The position numbers were made by a program, and so were the translations under genes. The notes beneath the pieces were generated by a model that saw only the letters and a program-made list of their open reading frames with translations, did not search any database and was not told where the DNA came from. A stretch of 64,000 nt of DNA, taken from Roseomonas sp. (lineage in GTDB: Bacteria; Pseudomonadota; Alphaproteobacteria; Acetobacterales; Acetobacteraceae). Each line of letters opens with the position of its first letter. The first letter of the stretch is position 1. Location: positions 62,001 to 126,000 of the forward strand of contig JADCFX010000008.1 in assembly GCA_020249285.1 (NCBI GenBank), in the 5' to 3' direction. Below, one piece after another: positions 10,146-20,182 of this stretch.

Positions 10146-10469
10146 ATGATTACCGTCCTGCTCGTCCTGCATCTTTTCGTCACCCTCGCGCTGATTGGCG
10201 TGGTCCTGCTCCAGCGGAGTGAGGGCGGCGGGCTTGGCGTGGGCTCCTCCCAGGGCATGGGGTCCTTCATGGGCGGGCGCGGCACGGCCAATCTGCTGAC
10301 GCGTTCCACCGCCATCCTGGGCGCAGCCTTCTTTGCCCTGGCACTGACCCTGGCCCTGCTGACCAAGGGCGCGTCCCAGCAAAACCGCTCCATCCTGGAT
10401 GGTCCGGCGCCGATCACGGCCCCGGCAGCGCCTGCCCTGCCCAGCCTGCCGAGCGTGCCGACGAACTGA
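10146..10469 (+). CDS. secG: Preprotein translocase subunit SecG
   Basis: A 107-residue SecG, the small subunit of the SecYEG channel. It has two hydrophobic segments (about residues 3-22 and 52-72) flanking the family loop LLQRSEGGGLG and the Gly/Ser-rich stretch before NLLTRST. The C-terminus is a Pro/Ala-rich tail, common in alphaproteobacterial SecG. The gene stands alone between two minus-strand genes. In many relatives it precedes pyrG, which is not the case here. Confidence 0.95.
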   Translation: MITVLLVLHLFVTLALIGVVLLQRSEGGGLGVGSSQGMGSFMGGRGTANLLTRSTAILGAAFFALALTLALLTKGASQQNRSILDGPAPITAPAAPALPSLPSVPTN

Positions 10470-10478
10470 TTGTTAGGG

Positions 10479-11039
10479 TTAGGGTGCGCCAACCAGCCGC
10501 CTGACCGCCGCCACCACTTCCGGCGCATCCCAGGCCGCTTCGCCTTCCAGCCGCGCCACGTCACGCCCCGCGCGGTCAATAATCACCGTGGTTGGCAGGC
10601 CGCGTGCGCCCAAGGCGCGCGCCGCGGCGCCACGTGGGTCCAGCCAGATGGCAAGTTCTTTCAAACCAAGCCGCTGATAGAAGGGTTCCACCTGCGCCCG
10701 CCCACCGCGATCCGAAGAAAGCGCCAGCACGGCAATGCGTTCCGCCCGAACCATGGCTTGCAGCCGGTCCAGCGCGGGCATCTCGGCCACACAAGGCGGG
10801 CACCAGGTGGCCCATAGATTGATCACCAGCCCCTGCCCGGCGAAATTCGCCAGCGTGGTTTCCTTGCCTTCCAGATCAGTGAAGGTAATGGCCGCCGCCG
10901 GCGCGGGGCTGGTGGCCTCCCGCAATTTCTCAAGCCCTTTCGCCGCCCACCCTTGCCGCGACAGACCGGGCGCGAGTAGGGTCGCGCCTAGCAAGGCCGG
11001 GGCGCAGAACATCGCGGAACGGCGGTTCAGAACAGGCAC
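10479..11039 (-). CDS. TlpA-like thiol-disulfide oxidoreductase, exported
   Basis: A 186-residue thioredoxin-fold protein with the TlpA/ResA signature [10 protein letters not shown] (active-site cysteines about 80 and 83), a conserved cis-Pro region (GLPTTVIID) and an N-terminal signal or anchor segment. The GTG at 11039 was chosen because a GGGAG motif lies 8 bases upstream. A GTG three codons earlier would overlap that motif, and the in-frame ATG 9 codons in would cut into the signal peptide. It is divergent from argH with only 18 bases between the starts. Probable role is periplasmic reduction of disulfides, for example in cytochrome c maturation. Confidence 0.85.
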   Translation of the reverse strand: MPVLNRRSAMFCAPALLGATLLAPGLSRQGWAAKGLEKLREATSPAPAAAITFTDLEGKETTLANFAGQGLVINLWATWCPPCVAEMPALDRLQAMVRAERIAVLALSSDRGGRAQVEPFYQRLGLKELAIWLDPRGAAARALGARGLPTTVIIDRAGRDVARLEGEAAWDAPEVVAAVRRLVGAP

Positions 11040-11057
11040 GAAAGACACTCCCTTCGC

Positions 11058-12449
11058 ATGAGCAGCAGCAGCGCGAACCAGCAATGGGGCGGACGTTTCG
11101 CCCAAGGCCCCTCGGCCATCATGGCCGCCATCAATGCCTCGATCGGGTTTGATCGCAAGATGTGGCGGCAGGATATCCAAGGCAGCTTGGCCCATGCCGC
11201 CATGCTCAAGCATGTGGGGATCATTTCGGCGGAAGACGAGGCCGCGATACGCGACGGCCTTGGAAAAATCGCGGCGCGCATTGAAGCCGGCGATTTCCCC
11301 TTTGATGACGCGCTTGAAGATATTCACATGAATATCGAAGCGCGGCTGACGGAAACCATCGGGGAGGCCGGCAAGCGCCTGCATACGGGCCGTTCCCGGA
11401 ATGACCAGGTGGCTTTGGATGTGCGCCTATGGGTGCGCGATGCGATTGATGGGCTTGCCGGGCAGATCACCGATGTGATGCGCGCCCTGGTGGCGCGGGC
11501 GGAAGAACATGCGGGCAGCGTGATGCCTGGCTTCACCCATTTGCAGCCGGCGCAGCCTGTCACGTTCGGCCATCACATGCTGGCCTATGTTGAAATGCTC
11601 TCCCGCGATCTATCCCGCCTTGCCGATTGCCGGGCGCGGTTGAATGAAAGCCCTCTGGGGGCGGCGGCTTTGGCGGGTACGGGCTTCGCGATTGACCGGC
11701 ACATGACCGCCAAGGCGCTGGGCTTTGATCGGCCAATGAGGAACAGCCTGGATGCCGTGGCGTCGCGCGATTTCGCTGCCGAATTCCTGTTCTGCTGCGC
11801 CATGTGCAACACGCATTTGTCCCGCCTCGCGGAAGAAATCGTGATCTGGACCAATCCCTATTTCGGCTTTGTGAAGCTTTCTGATGCCTTCACCACCGGC
11901 AGTTCCATCATGCCGCAAAAGCGCAATCCGGATGCGGCGGAGCTGGTGCGCGGCAAGACGGGCCGTGTGATCGGCGCGCTGATGGGGATGCTCACGGTCA
12001 TGAAGGGCCTGGCGCTGACCTATTTCAAGGATATGCAGGAAGACAAGGAAGGCATTTTCGATGCCGCCGAAAACCTGACCCTGACCTTGGCCGCCACCGC
12101 CGGCATGGTGCGGGATATGAAGCCGCAGACCGAACGGCTGGCCGCCGCTGCCGGGGCAGGCTTTTCCACCGCGACTGATCTGGCGGATTGGCTGGTGCGT
12201 AGCCTGAAAATGCCCTTCCGTGATGCGCATCACGTCACCGGCACGCTGGTGGCCAAGGCCGAAGCGCGCGGCGTTGATCTTTCCGGCTTGACCTTGGCGG
12301 AAATGCAGGCAGTTGAACCACGCATCACCCAGGGCGTGTTTGATGTGCTGACGGTTCAAGCCTCCGTCCGGTCGCGCATTTCCTATGGCGGCACGGCACC
12401 GGCAAATGTCGCGGCCATGGCTGCCGAATGGAAGGCGAAGCTGGCATGA
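11058..12449 (+). CDS. argH: Argininosuccinate lyase
   Basis: A 463-residue fumarase/aspartase-superfamily enzyme that splits argininosuccinate into arginine and fumarate. It carries [10 protein letters not shown], the HLQPAQP stretch and the superfamily signature [12 protein letters not shown] (about residues 278-289). Its length is normal for ArgH. The stop overlaps the start of the lipoprotein gene by 4 bases, and lysA follows. This argH - small lipoprotein - lysA order is typical of alphaproteobacteria. Confidence 0.97.
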   Translation: MSSSSANQQWGGRFAQGPSAIMAAINASIGFDRKMWRQDIQGSLAHAAMLKHVGIISAEDEAAIRDGLGKIAARIEAGDFPFDDALEDIHMNIEARLTETIGEAGKRLHTGRSRNDQVALDVRLWVRDAIDGLAGQITDVMRALVARAEEHAGSVMPGFTHLQPAQPVTFGHHMLAYVEMLSRDLSRLADCRARLNESPLGAAALAGTGFAIDRHMTAKALGFDRPMRNSLDAVASRDFAAEFLFCCAMCNTHLSRLAEEIVIWTNPYFGFVKLSDAFTTGSSIMPQKRNPDAAELVRGKTGRVIGALMGMLTVMKGLALTYFKDMQEDKEGIFDAAENLTLTLAATAGMVRDMKPQTERLAAAAGAGFSTATDLADWLVRSLKMPFRDAHHVTGTLVAKAEARGVDLSGLTLAEMQAVEPRITQGVFDVLTVQASVRSRISYGGTAPANVAAMAAEWKAKLA

Positions 12450-12583
12450 GGCTCAGTGCGCGGTCCCTATTGCTGCTGCTGGCGGTGGCCTTCCTGGCCT
12501 CAGCCTGTGGCCGGATGGGGCCGGTCCGCCCGCCCGGCCCGCCTGAAGAAATTACCCACCCTCGGCAATACCCAAATCGCTGA
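12446..12583 (+). CDS. lptM: Small lipoprotein, LptM (YifL)-like
   Basis: A 45-codon gene overlapping the argH stop as ATGA. It encodes a short signal peptide, a lipobox-like LASAC with the lipidated Cys at residue 21, then GRMGPVRPP and a proline-rich tail ending RQYPNR. LptM/YifL lipoproteins share the ACGxxGP start of the mature part and assist LptD maturation in the LPS transport machine. The position between argH and lysA fits the family. The lipobox has Ala rather than Leu at -3, which is tolerated. The family assignment rests on motif and synteny, since the protein is too short for much else. Confidence 0.75.
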   Translation: MRLSARSLLLLLAVAFLASACGRMGPVRPPGPPEEITHPRQYPNR

Positions 12584-12634
12584 TCGGGCACTTTCCCGCT
12601 TGCGATAATCCGCGCGCATCACGACAATAGGGGG

Positions 12635-13978
12635 ATGGCTGCCCCTGCTCCTGCCCTTGATCTGGGCTCTGACCCGTCCTTCGCCGAATTGCTGGCGCGG
12701 CGCCCGCAACTGACACGCCATGCCCATGATGGGCTGGTGATGGAAGATGTGCCGCTTAAGCGCATCGCCGAAGTGGTGGGCAGCCCGACTTGGGTTTATT
12801 CCGCCGGCACCTTGCGCCGCCGTGCGCGGGCGCTGCGTTCAGCCCTGGCCGATGCGGGGCTGACCGCGACGGTGCATTTTGCCACCAAGGCCAACGACAA
12901 TCTTGCCGTGCTTGCGCTGCTGGGGCGCGAAGGGCTTGGCGCTGATGTGGTGAGTGAAGGCGAATTGCGCGGCGCGCTGCTAGCCGGCATTCCCGCCAGC
13001 GCGATTGTCTTTTCTGGCGTGGGCAAATCCGAACGCGAAATTCGCCTGGCGCTTGCTGAAGGCATCATGCAGATCAATGCCGAAAGCATTGAGGAAATCG
13101 ATATGATTTCCTCAATCGCCGCCGGCATGGGGCGCACCGCGCCTGTTGGCATTCGCGTCAATCCGGATGTGGATGCGAAGACCCACGCCAAGATCACCAC
13201 TGGCCTCAGCGAGAATAAATTCGGCGTGGCTTATGATGATGCGCTGGCGCTTTATGCGCGCATGGCCGCGCTGCCCGGCATTCGCCCGATTGGGATTGCA
13301 ACCCATATCGGCAGCCAGATCACCGTCGGAATGGGCGCTTATCGTGCGGCCTATGCGCGGCTCGCTGAATTGGTGCGGGCCATTCGCGCGCAGGGGCTGC
13401 CGATTGAGCGCGTTGATTGTGGCGGCGGGCTTGGCATTGCCTATCGGGATGAAATCGCGCCCGCGCCGGCGGCGCTGGCAGGCGCCATCAAGGCGGAACT
13501 CGGCGCGCTTGGGCTTCCGGTCATGCTGGAACCGGGGCGTTGGATTGCCGGGCCGGCGGGGGTGCTGCTGTCGCGCGTGATCCTGCAAAAGCAGGGCGCG
13601 GCGCGGCGCTTTGTGGTGCTGGATGCAGCAATGAATGATCTGCTGCGCCCAGCCATGTATGATTCCTGGCATGGCATTCTGCCGGTCTCGCCATCCGCTT
13701 TGGTCGCGCCACTTGCGCCGGCTGATGTGGTTGGCCCGGTCTGCGAAAGCAGCGATTGCTTCACGCGTGACCGCGCTTTGCCGGATTTGCCGCCGGGCGC
13801 CTTGGTCGCCTTGCTCGACGCCGGGGCTTATGGCGCCACCATGTCTTCTACCTATAACGCACGGCCCTTGGCGGCTGAGGTTTTGGTGGATGGCGCGCGC
13901 TTCGCCGTGGTGCGGGACCGTCAATCCTATGAGGCACTGCATGCCGGCCAGCGTGTGCCGGAATGGCTGATGGAATGA
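12635..13978 (+). CDS. lysA: Diaminopimelate decarboxylase
   Basis: A 447-residue fold-type III PLP enzyme that makes lysine from meso-diaminopimelate. The PLP lysine lies in HFATKANDN (about residue 88). Other family motifs are the glycine-rich CGGGLGI, MLEPGRWI, and CESSDCF near the C-terminus, which supplies the catalytic Cys of the neighbouring subunit. The chosen ATG has a purine run (aataggggg) just upstream. The next gene starts inside its last codons. Confidence 0.96.
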   Translation: MAAPAPALDLGSDPSFAELLARRPQLTRHAHDGLVMEDVPLKRIAEVVGSPTWVYSAGTLRRRARALRSALADAGLTATVHFATKANDNLAVLALLGREGLGADVVSEGELRGALLAGIPASAIVFSGVGKSEREIRLALAEGIMQINAESIEEIDMISSIAAGMGRTAPVGIRVNPDVDAKTHAKITTGLSENKFGVAYDDALALYARMAALPGIRPIGIATHIGSQITVGMGAYRAAYARLAELVRAIRAQGLPIERVDCGGGLGIAYRDEIAPAPAALAGAIKAELGALGLPVMLEPGRWIAGPAGVLLSRVILQKQGAARRFVVLDAAMNDLLRPAMYDSWHGILPVSPSALVAPLAPADVVGPVCESSDCFTRDRALPDLPPGALVALLDAGAYGATMSSTYNARPLAAEVLVDGARFAVVRDRQSYEALHAGQRVPEWLME

Positions 13979-16560
13979 CAGAATCGCCGGGGAAGGCGTC
14001 GCCTGAAGAACGGGGCCTTGGTGCCCTGAGCTTGAAGCTTGGGCTATCTCGGCTGGCGCTGTGGTGGGAGGGCGCCTGGCGGGCGCTTTGGCCGCCGCTG
14101 GGGGTGCTGGGCGCCTTTTTGGTGCTGGCCTTTACCGGGTTTCTGCCCACGCTGCCGCCTGCGCTGCATTTGCTGATCCTGATCGGTTTTGCCGCCACCC
14201 TTGGCTATTTTGGCTATCGCGCCGCGCTGGGGCTGCGGGCACCGGCGGCGGACGCGGCGGCGCGGCGGCTGGAACGCGATTCTGGCCTGGCGCATCGGCC
14301 GCTTGCCGTGCTGGCGGATCGCCCCGCCGGGGATGACGCCATGGCACAGACGCTCTGGCAGGCGCATCGGGACCGGGCGGTGGCGCAGCTTGACCAGTTG
14401 CGCGTGGCGCGACCCAAACCAGGGCTGGCGGCGCGGGACCCCCGGGCATTGCGCGCCGCCGTGCTGGTCGCACTGGTGGCCAGCCTTGGGATGGCGGGGC
14501 GGGAGGCGCCGGAAAGGCTGCTCTCCGCACTGCTGCCACCCTTCGCCGAGCCCTTGGCGCCTGCCGCTTCTGTTGCGGCGCGGTTTGAAGCCTGGATCAC
14601 CCCGCCGGCCTATACCGGCGCCCCGCCGCAATTCCTGAATGCTGCGGGCGGCGCGGTGGCGGTGCCGGCGGGTAGCCGGCTGCATATGGTGTTTTCGGGC
14701 AGCGCCAATCCGCCGGAATTGCGCCTGGGCGGTGCGGCCCATGCTTTTGCGCGCATGGATGCGCAAAGCCATGCTTTGGAACTGCCTTTGACTGAAGGCG
14801 GTGCCCTGGTGCTGAAGCGCGATGGGCGCGACGTGGCGCAATGGGCGCTGACGCTGACACCCGATGCTCCGCCGGTGGTTGCCTGGGATCCCTCTCCGGC
14901 ACGTGCGGGTCGAGGGCTGGGGCTGCGCCTACCCTGGAAGGCCGAGGATGATTGGGGGCTTGTCGCGCTCCGGGTTGAATTGCGGCTGAAGCAAAGGCCC
15001 ACTGCGCCGCCGGTGACGCAGGACATGCCCTTGCCCGGTGGCGCGCCGCGCCAGGCACAGGGCGCGGCACAGCATGATTTTTCCGCCCATCCCTGGGCGG
15101 GGCTTGAAGTGGAAGCACGACTTTTCGCGCGCGATGGCGCGGAACAGGAAGGCAAATCCGAAGGCGCGTTTCTGGTCCTGCCGGAACGGCGCTTTTCGCA
15201 CCCCGTCGCGCAGCAATTGATCGCACTTCGCCGCGCGCTGTCGCTCGACCCCAGCGCACGCGAACCGGCGCGCCGTGAATTGGACCGCATCACCAATGCG
15301 CCGGAAGCCTTTGAACATGACACCGGCATGTTCCTGACGCTGCGTTCTACGCGACATCGCCTGCTGCGCGACCGGCGTGATGAGGCTGTGCCGGAAGTGC
15401 AGCAAATCCTTTGGGATATCGCGGTCGCCTTGGAAGAAGGCCGCACGGATCGCAGCGCCCGCGCTTTGGCCCAGGCGCGTGAAGCCCTGCGCGAAGCCCT
15501 GGAAGAAGCGCGCCGCGAAAACGCCGAAGCGAACCCCGAGCGCAGCCCAGAAGAACGTGCCGAACAACGCGCCGAGTTGCAGCGCCGCATTCAGGAATTG
15601 CGCGAAGCCATTCGCCGCCATCTGGAAGCCCTCGCTGAGCGTATGCAGCGCGAAAACAATGAAGCGCTGAGCTACGATCCGCAGCAGCGCGTGTTCGATC
15701 GCCGGGAACTGGAACGCCGCACCCGCCGCCTGGAAGACGCCGCGCGCGATGGCCGCCAGGAAGATGCCGAACGCGAAATGGCCGAGCTTGAGGAAATGCT
15801 GCAAGCCCTTGAAGAAGGCCGCACCAGCCGGGCTGAGGATCGCCAGCGCCAACAACGCCAACGCGGCCAGCAGCAAATGGGTGCTTTGCAGGATATGGTG
15901 CGGCGCGAGGCCGAAATGCTGGACCGCGCGCATCGCCGCAGTGGAGATCAGGAAAATACGCGCAATGATGCGCGCCGGCCACCACCGCCCCGCCCGCAAA
16001 CGCCCGAAGCGCAGGAGGAAGCCGCCCGCGATGCGCGCACGCAACGCGCACTCCGCCGCGCGCTGGGTGAATTGATGCAGCAATTCGGCGAATTGACCGG
16101 CGATGTGCCCGCCCCCTTGGGCGAGGCAGATCGCGCCATGCGTGACGCGGCGGAAGCGCTTGCCGAAGGGCGCGACCCGCGCGGCGCGCAGCAACAGGCG
16201 ATCCGCGCACTGACGGAAGGCGGGCGGCAAATGTCGCAACGCATGCAGCGCCAATTCGGCCCGCCTCAGCCCGGTGAGGGCGAAGGGGAAGGCGAAGGCG
16301 AAGGCATGGCCGGCAATCAGCAAGGCGGCGAAGGCCAGGATCAGCAAAACCAGCTTGGCGAAGGCCGAGACCCGCTGGGGCGCGAAAGGCGCGAAACTGG
16401 CGGATCAGCGCAGGATAATGCCGGCGATACTTTGGTACCGGGCGAAGCGGAACGCATGCGGTCCCATCAATTGCAACAGGAACTCCGCCGCCGCGGCGCC
16501 GAACGTGAACGCGCGCCGGTGGAGTTGGATTATATTGATCGGCTGCTCAGGCGGTTTTGA
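13975..16560 (+). CDS. TIGR02302/DUF4175 family membrane protein
   Basis: An approximately 861-residue conserved alphaproteobacterial protein of unknown function. Two membrane segments lie near residues 40-80, followed by a third at about 155-170. A beta-rich region covers about 190-420 and resembles an extracytoplasmic domain. The long C-terminal half is charged and helix-forming, rich in Arg, Glu and Gln. Near the end is a low-complexity Gly-Glu stretch encoded by a GGCGAA-type repeat at about 16276-16305. The ATG at 13975 overlaps the lysA stop as ATGA; an ATG four codons earlier is possible. Co-transcription with lysA is likely. No enzymatic motif is visible. Confidence 0.82.
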   Translation: MTESPGKASPEERGLGALSLKLGLSRLALWWEGAWRALWPPLGVLGAFLVLAFTGFLPTLPPALHLLILIGFAATLGYFGYRAALGLRAPAADAAARRLERDSGLAHRPLAVLADRPAGDDAMAQTLWQAHRDRAVAQLDQLRVARPKPGLAARDPRALRAAVLVALVASLGMAGREAPERLLSALLPPFAEPLAPAASVAARFEAWITPPAYTGAPPQFLNAAGGAVAVPAGSRLHMVFSGSANPPELRLGGAAHAFARMDAQSHALELPLTEGGALVLKRDGRDVAQWALTLTPDAPPVVAWDPSPARAGRGLGLRLPWKAEDDWGLVALRVELRLKQRPTAPPVTQDMPLPGGAPRQAQGAAQHDFSAHPWAGLEVEARLFARDGAEQEGKSEGAFLVLPERRFSHPVAQQLIALRRALSLDPSAREPARRELDRITNAPEAFEHDTGMFLTLRSTRHRLLRDRRDEAVPEVQQILWDIAVALEEGRTDRSARALAQAREALREALEEARRENAEANPERSPEERAEQRAELQRRIQELREAIRRHLEALAERMQRENNEALSYDPQQRVFDRRELERRTRRLEDAARDGRQEDAEREMAELEEMLQALEEGRTSRAEDRQRQQRQRGQQQMGALQDMVRREAEMLDRAHRRSGDQENTRNDARRPPPPRPQTPEAQEEAARDARTQRALRRALGELMQQFGELTGDVPAPLGEADRAMRDAAEALAEGRDPRGAQQQAIRALTEGGRQMSQRMQRQFGPPQPGEGEGEGEGEGMAGNQQGGEGQDQQNQLGEGRDPLGRERRETGGSAQDNAGDTLVPGEAERMRSHQLQQELRRRGAERERAPVELDYIDRLLRRF

Positions 16561-16572
16561 ACATCGCGGCTT

Positions 16573-17550
16573 TCACGGAAACACCCGCGCCCAATCATCG
16601 CGCATGGATACCACCTGCCAACCACGTGCCGGCGCTGCATCCAAAGCGCGCGCCAAGCGCCCGATATGACTTTCGCGGTCATAGGCGAATTCACGCGCCG
16701 CATCATCATGGCGAATGATCATGCCAAGGCGTCGCCCTGCGCCTTCCGTGGTGTAGCGCAGCATTTCATAATCGCCATCCGAATTACCGAAAGCGGCGAT
16801 GGGGCGGCTACCGATATGGCGCGCAATGCCAATCGGCTTGCCCGGCCCATCATCAATGAAATCCACGCGCGGTTCGCGGCGCAGCATGAGCCGCCCCGCT
16901 TCTTCACCCACTGTCAGCGCGAAGCTTGACCCCACCACCTGATGCGGCGGAATGCCGTAGGTTTCCTCAGAAAAGGCACGCACAAACTCAACGCCACCGC
17001 CCGAGACAATAAAGGTGCCAAAGCCCGAAGCACGCAGAAAGCGCAGCACTTCCAACATGGGCTGATAGACCAAGGCGGTATAGGGCCGGTTCCACTTCGG
17101 ATGCCGCGCCGTCTTCAGCCATTCAGCCGCGATGGCCTGAAATTCCTCCGGCGAATTGCCGGCCATGGCAGCGCCCGCAAGCCGCATCAGCCCTTCACTG
17201 CCACCCGCCATGGCACCATGCAGATCGCCCGCAATGGCTGCGCGAAAAACCGCATCCTGCTGCCAGGCGGGGTTGGCCGGCGCCAGGGCGCGAATGCGAT
17301 CCAGGATGAAGATAAGCTGCGGATAGGCCGGCTGTTCCACCCAAAGCGTGCCGTCATTGTCAAATACCGCGATGCGCGCCGATGGGCGCACATAATCCGC
17401 GCTGCCTTCGCGCGTGACGGCAGCGACAAAATCAAGCAGCGCACGCTTCCGCGGCCCTTCGCGCCAGGAAGGCAAAGGGTCCGCGCCTTGCGCCAAAGCA
17501 GCAGCGGGCGGGGCCAAAAGCAAAGCCGCTAAAGATCGTCTTGCAATCAT
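16573..17550 (-). CDS. HAD-superfamily phosphatase-like protein, exported
   Basis: A 325-residue HAD-fold protein with a signal peptide (MIARRSLAALLLAPPAAALAQ). Motif I is VFDNDGTLW (nucleophile and acid Asp), motif II is in FIVSGGG, and motif IV is FGNSDGDYE. The ATG at 17550 was preferred over one six codons upstream because the signal peptide begins there. The gene lies 21 bases after the sulfatase on the same strand, so the two are probably co-transcribed with the formylglycine-generating enzyme. Phosphoserine/phosphocholine phosphatase-like proteins share this layout. The substrate is unknown. Confidence 0.83.
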   Translation of the reverse strand: MIARRSLAALLLAPPAAALAQGADPLPSWREGPRKRALLDFVAAVTREGSADYVRPSARIAVFDNDGTLWVEQPAYPQLIFILDRIRALAPANPAWQQDAVFRAAIAGDLHGAMAGGSEGLMRLAGAAMAGNSPEEFQAIAAEWLKTARHPKWNRPYTALVYQPMLEVLRFLRASGFGTFIVSGGGVEFVRAFSEETYGIPPHQVVGSSFALTVGEEAGRLMLRREPRVDFIDDGPGKPIGIARHIGSRPIAAFGNSDGDYEMLRYTTEGAGRRLGMIIRHDDAAREFAYDRESHIGRLARALDAAPARGWQVVSMRDDWARVFP

Positions 17551-17571
17551 GCTACTCCCCCGCCCCATTCT

Positions 17572-19179
17572 TCAATTCCCCGGCGCACGCCGCAGGCGTT
17601 CCATCGCATCGCCCAGGCTGAAGCTGCCGGGGCGCTGCCGCGGCGGGAAATCCTTGAAGCTTTCAAGGAAGCGCCCGACATATGCTTGCGCTGGCACCAG
17701 CGCGAAGGCGCGCTCAATCCGCCAGCGATTGTAATTAATGGATTCAGTGGCACGTTCAAACGGATCAGCGCGCAGATTGAACAGCATGGGCAGGCGTAGC
17801 GGTGTGAAGCTCCGTTCCCATACCTCAAGCCCATGATGTTCCTGGATCATGAAGTGTAGTTTCCAGTGATCGTAGCGCAGCGCTGCCAAATCACCATCAT
17901 CGGTGAAGTAGAACATCTCCCGTCGCGCACCGGGGCCGGTGCCGGTCAGCAGCGGCAATTGGTTATACCCATCCAGATGCACCTTATAATCGCGCCGCCC
18001 CGCCCGGTGGCCCGCCAACAATTTCTCCTTGATTTGCGGCTCTCCGGCGGCGGCCAGCAAGGTTGGCAACCAATCCTGGTGAGAGAAGATATCGTTCAAC
18101 ACTTGCCCTGGCTGAATGCGGCCGGGCCAACGGACCATGCTGGGCACGCGGAAGCCGCCTTCCCAGGCAGTCGCCTTTTCACCACGGAAGGGTGTGGAAC
18201 CGCCATCGGGCCAGGTCATCACTTCGGCGCCATTGTCCGTGCTGTAGATCACGATGGTGTTTTGCGTAATGCCAAGATCATCCAGCTTCTTCAGCAATTG
18301 GCCGACATGGCCATCATGTTCCACCATGCCATCAGGATAAACGCCAAGCCCGGTCTTGCCCTGGCTTTCCGCCTTCAGCCGTGTCCAGATATGCATGCGC
18401 GTGGAATTGAACCAGGTGAAGAAGGGCTTGCCCGCGCGATGCTGGCGGTCAATGAAATCCAGTGACGCGGCCAAAAATTCCTCATCCACCGTTTCCATGC
18501 GCTTCATGGTCAGCGGGCCGGTATTTTCGATCCGCTGCGTGCCATCCGCATTGGCCCAGGTCTTCAACACACCACGCGGTGCGAAACGGTCACGAAAGCG
18601 CGGATCGCGCGGGTAATCGGGATTTTCCGGCTCATCTTCCGCGTTCAAATGATAGAGCGAGCCGAAGAACTCGTCGAAGCCATGCATGGTGGGCAAATGC
18701 TCATCACGGTCGCCCAGATGGTTCTTGCCGAATTGGCCTGTCGCGTAACCCAGCGCCTTCAGCAGCACGGCAATGGTCGGGTCCTCCGGGCGCATGCCTT
18801 CAGGCGCGCCTGGCAGGCCCACCTTGGAGAGTCCGGTGCGCAAAGGGCTTTGCCCGGTGATGAAGGCAGAACGCCCGGCAGTGCAGGAATTCTCGCCATA
18901 GGCATCCGTGAAGATCGCGCCTTCACGCGCGATGCGGTCAATATTGGGCGTGCGATAGCCCATCATGCCCATGTTGTAGGCCGAGATATTGGACCAGCCG
19001 ATATCATCACCGAAAATCACCAGAATATTCGGCTGGCCTTGTGCTGCCGCAGGGCGCGCAGGGGCGGCTGGCTGCTGCGCCTGCGCCATTTGCACCCCAC
19101 CCAGGCTGCCGGCAGCGAGCCCTGCGGCGCCGCCCAGCAGCATGTCCCGGCGTGATGGGCGTTGGTTGTCCTTACTCAT
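17572..19179 (-). CDS. Tat-exported type I sulfatase (arylsulfatase family)
   Basis: A 535-residue sulfatase that should hydrolyse sulfate esters in the periplasm. A twin-arginine signal (PSRRDMLLGG) leads. The metal-binding NILVIFGDDIGW follows, then the sulfatase motif CTAGR (Cys about 99), whose cysteine is converted to formylglycine. The motif has Ala where the classical form has Pro, an accepted variant. Further metal and active-site stretches are GKNHLGD and YSTDNGAE. A strong AGGAGG site precedes the ATG. The dedicated modifying enzyme is encoded immediately upstream. The substrate is unknown; the neighbouring phosphatase-like gene gives no clear lead. Confidence 0.92.
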   Translation of the reverse strand: MSKDNQRPSRRDMLLGGAAGLAAGSLGGVQMAQAQQPAAPARPAAAQGQPNILVIFGDDIGWSNISAYNMGMMGYRTPNIDRIAREGAIFTDAYGENSCTAGRSAFITGQSPLRTGLSKVGLPGAPEGMRPEDPTIAVLLKALGYATGQFGKNHLGDRDEHLPTMHGFDEFFGSLYHLNAEDEPENPDYPRDPRFRDRFAPRGVLKTWANADGTQRIENTGPLTMKRMETVDEEFLAASLDFIDRQHRAGKPFFTWFNSTRMHIWTRLKAESQGKTGLGVYPDGMVEHDGHVGQLLKKLDDLGITQNTIVIYSTDNGAEVMTWPDGGSTPFRGEKATAWEGGFRVPSMVRWPGRIQPGQVLNDIFSHQDWLPTLLAAAGEPQIKEKLLAGHRAGRRDYKVHLDGYNQLPLLTGTGPGARREMFYFTDDGDLAALRYDHWKLHFMIQEHHGLEVWERSFTPLRLPMLFNLRADPFERATESINYNRWRIERAFALVPAQAYVGRFLESFKDFPPRQRPGSFSLGDAMERLRRAPGN

Positions 19180-19204
19180 GTTGTCTCTCCTCCTGATATT
19201 CGAA

Positions 19205-20164
19205 TCATGGGCGGCGGATGCAGCGAAAGCCGATATGGCTCATGCCTGTATCCACCATCTGGGCGTGGCGCGCCGCGGGGCGGTAGCGCCGACAATAGGA
19301 TGGCGCGCATAGGAAGGAACCGCCCTTTACCACCTTCCGCGGAATGCGAATGGCGGGCTGAAGGGGGTCGAAGGAAGCCTCCATGCCCGGCCCGCGCGGG
19401 TTTTCGGGCGCACAGCAGGGGCTTTCGGGATCGGCGGCGTGTTTGGCGGCCCACCAATCTTGGGTCCATTCCCAGACATTGCCGCAAACCTCAAAAAGCC
19501 CGTAGGCGTTGGGCGGGAAGCTTTGCACCGGGCAGGTGCCGGGGAAGCCATCGGCCTCAAAATTCCGCCAGGGGAAGGGGCCTTGCCAGGTATTGGCCAG
19601 ATGCACGCCGCCCGGCGCCAATTCATGCCCCCAGGCGAATTCCGCGTCTTCCAGCCCACCGCGCGCGGCACATTCCCATTCGGCTTCCGAGGGCAAATCC
19701 TTGCCGGCCCAGGCGGCATAGGCGCTGGCATCTTCAAAGGCCACATGCACCACGGGGTGATTTTCCAGGCCCGCAATATCGCTGCCCGGCCCTTCCGGGG
19801 CGTGCCAACAGGCGCCCTTGGCCCAATGCCACCAGTTGCGGATATCGCGCGTATCCACCGGGCCATCCGTCATGCGGAACACGAGCGCACCGGGGACAAG
19901 CATCTCAGGCGCGGCGCCGGGATAAAGCGCGGGGTCCAAGGGGCGCTCCGCCACCGTCACATGCCCTGTCGCGGCGACAAAACGGGCGAATTCCCGGTTC
20001 GTCACCGTGGTCCGGTCCATCCAAAACCCTGCAACTTTCACGCTGTGGCAGGGCCTTTCTTCCGCGTAATGCTGATCCGAACCCATCATGAAGCTGCCGC
20101 CCGGAATCCAGGCCATGGCTTCGCCCTCATGAGTCTGCTCGGGCCGCGTTGGCCCTTCATTCAT
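19205..20164 (-). CDS. Formylglycine-generating enzyme (sulfatase-modifying factor family)
   Basis: A 319-residue FGE/SUMF1-type protein. It starts with WIPGGSFMMGSD and ERPCH, and has DLPSEAEWECAARGG and GNVWEWTQDWW in the middle. The copper-binding active-site pair is present as C286-x4-C291 in SFLCAPSYC, so this is a genuine oxygen-dependent FGE and not a Cys-lacking relative. It activates sulfatases in the cytoplasm before Tat export. It lies 25 bases upstream of the sulfatase on the same strand and is presumably the first gene of the operon, divergent from a LysR regulator. Confidence 0.92.
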   Translation of the reverse strand: MNEGPTRPEQTHEGEAMAWIPGGSFMMGSDQHYAEERPCHSVKVAGFWMDRTTVTNREFARFVAATGHVTVAERPLDPALYPGAAPEMLVPGALVFRMTDGPVDTRDIRNWWHWAKGACWHAPEGPGSDIAGLENHPVVHVAFEDASAYAAWAGKDLPSEAEWECAARGGLEDAEFAWGHELAPGGVHLANTWQGPFPWRNFEADGFPGTCPVQSFPPNAYGLFEVCGNVWEWTQDWWAAKHAADPESPCCAPENPRGPGMEASFDPLQPAIRIPRKVVKGGSFLCAPSYCRRYRPAARHAQMVDTGMSHIGFRCIRRP

Positions 20165-20182
20165 GCCGCCTTCCCGTCCCCG

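Noticed and set aside
14929..16347. A 472-codon open frame antisense to the TIGR02302 gene
   Set aside because: It arises from the skewed codon composition of the charged, high-GC gene on the other strand. It has no ribosome site, no recognisable domain, and Phe/Leu/Ala-rich low-complexity content.
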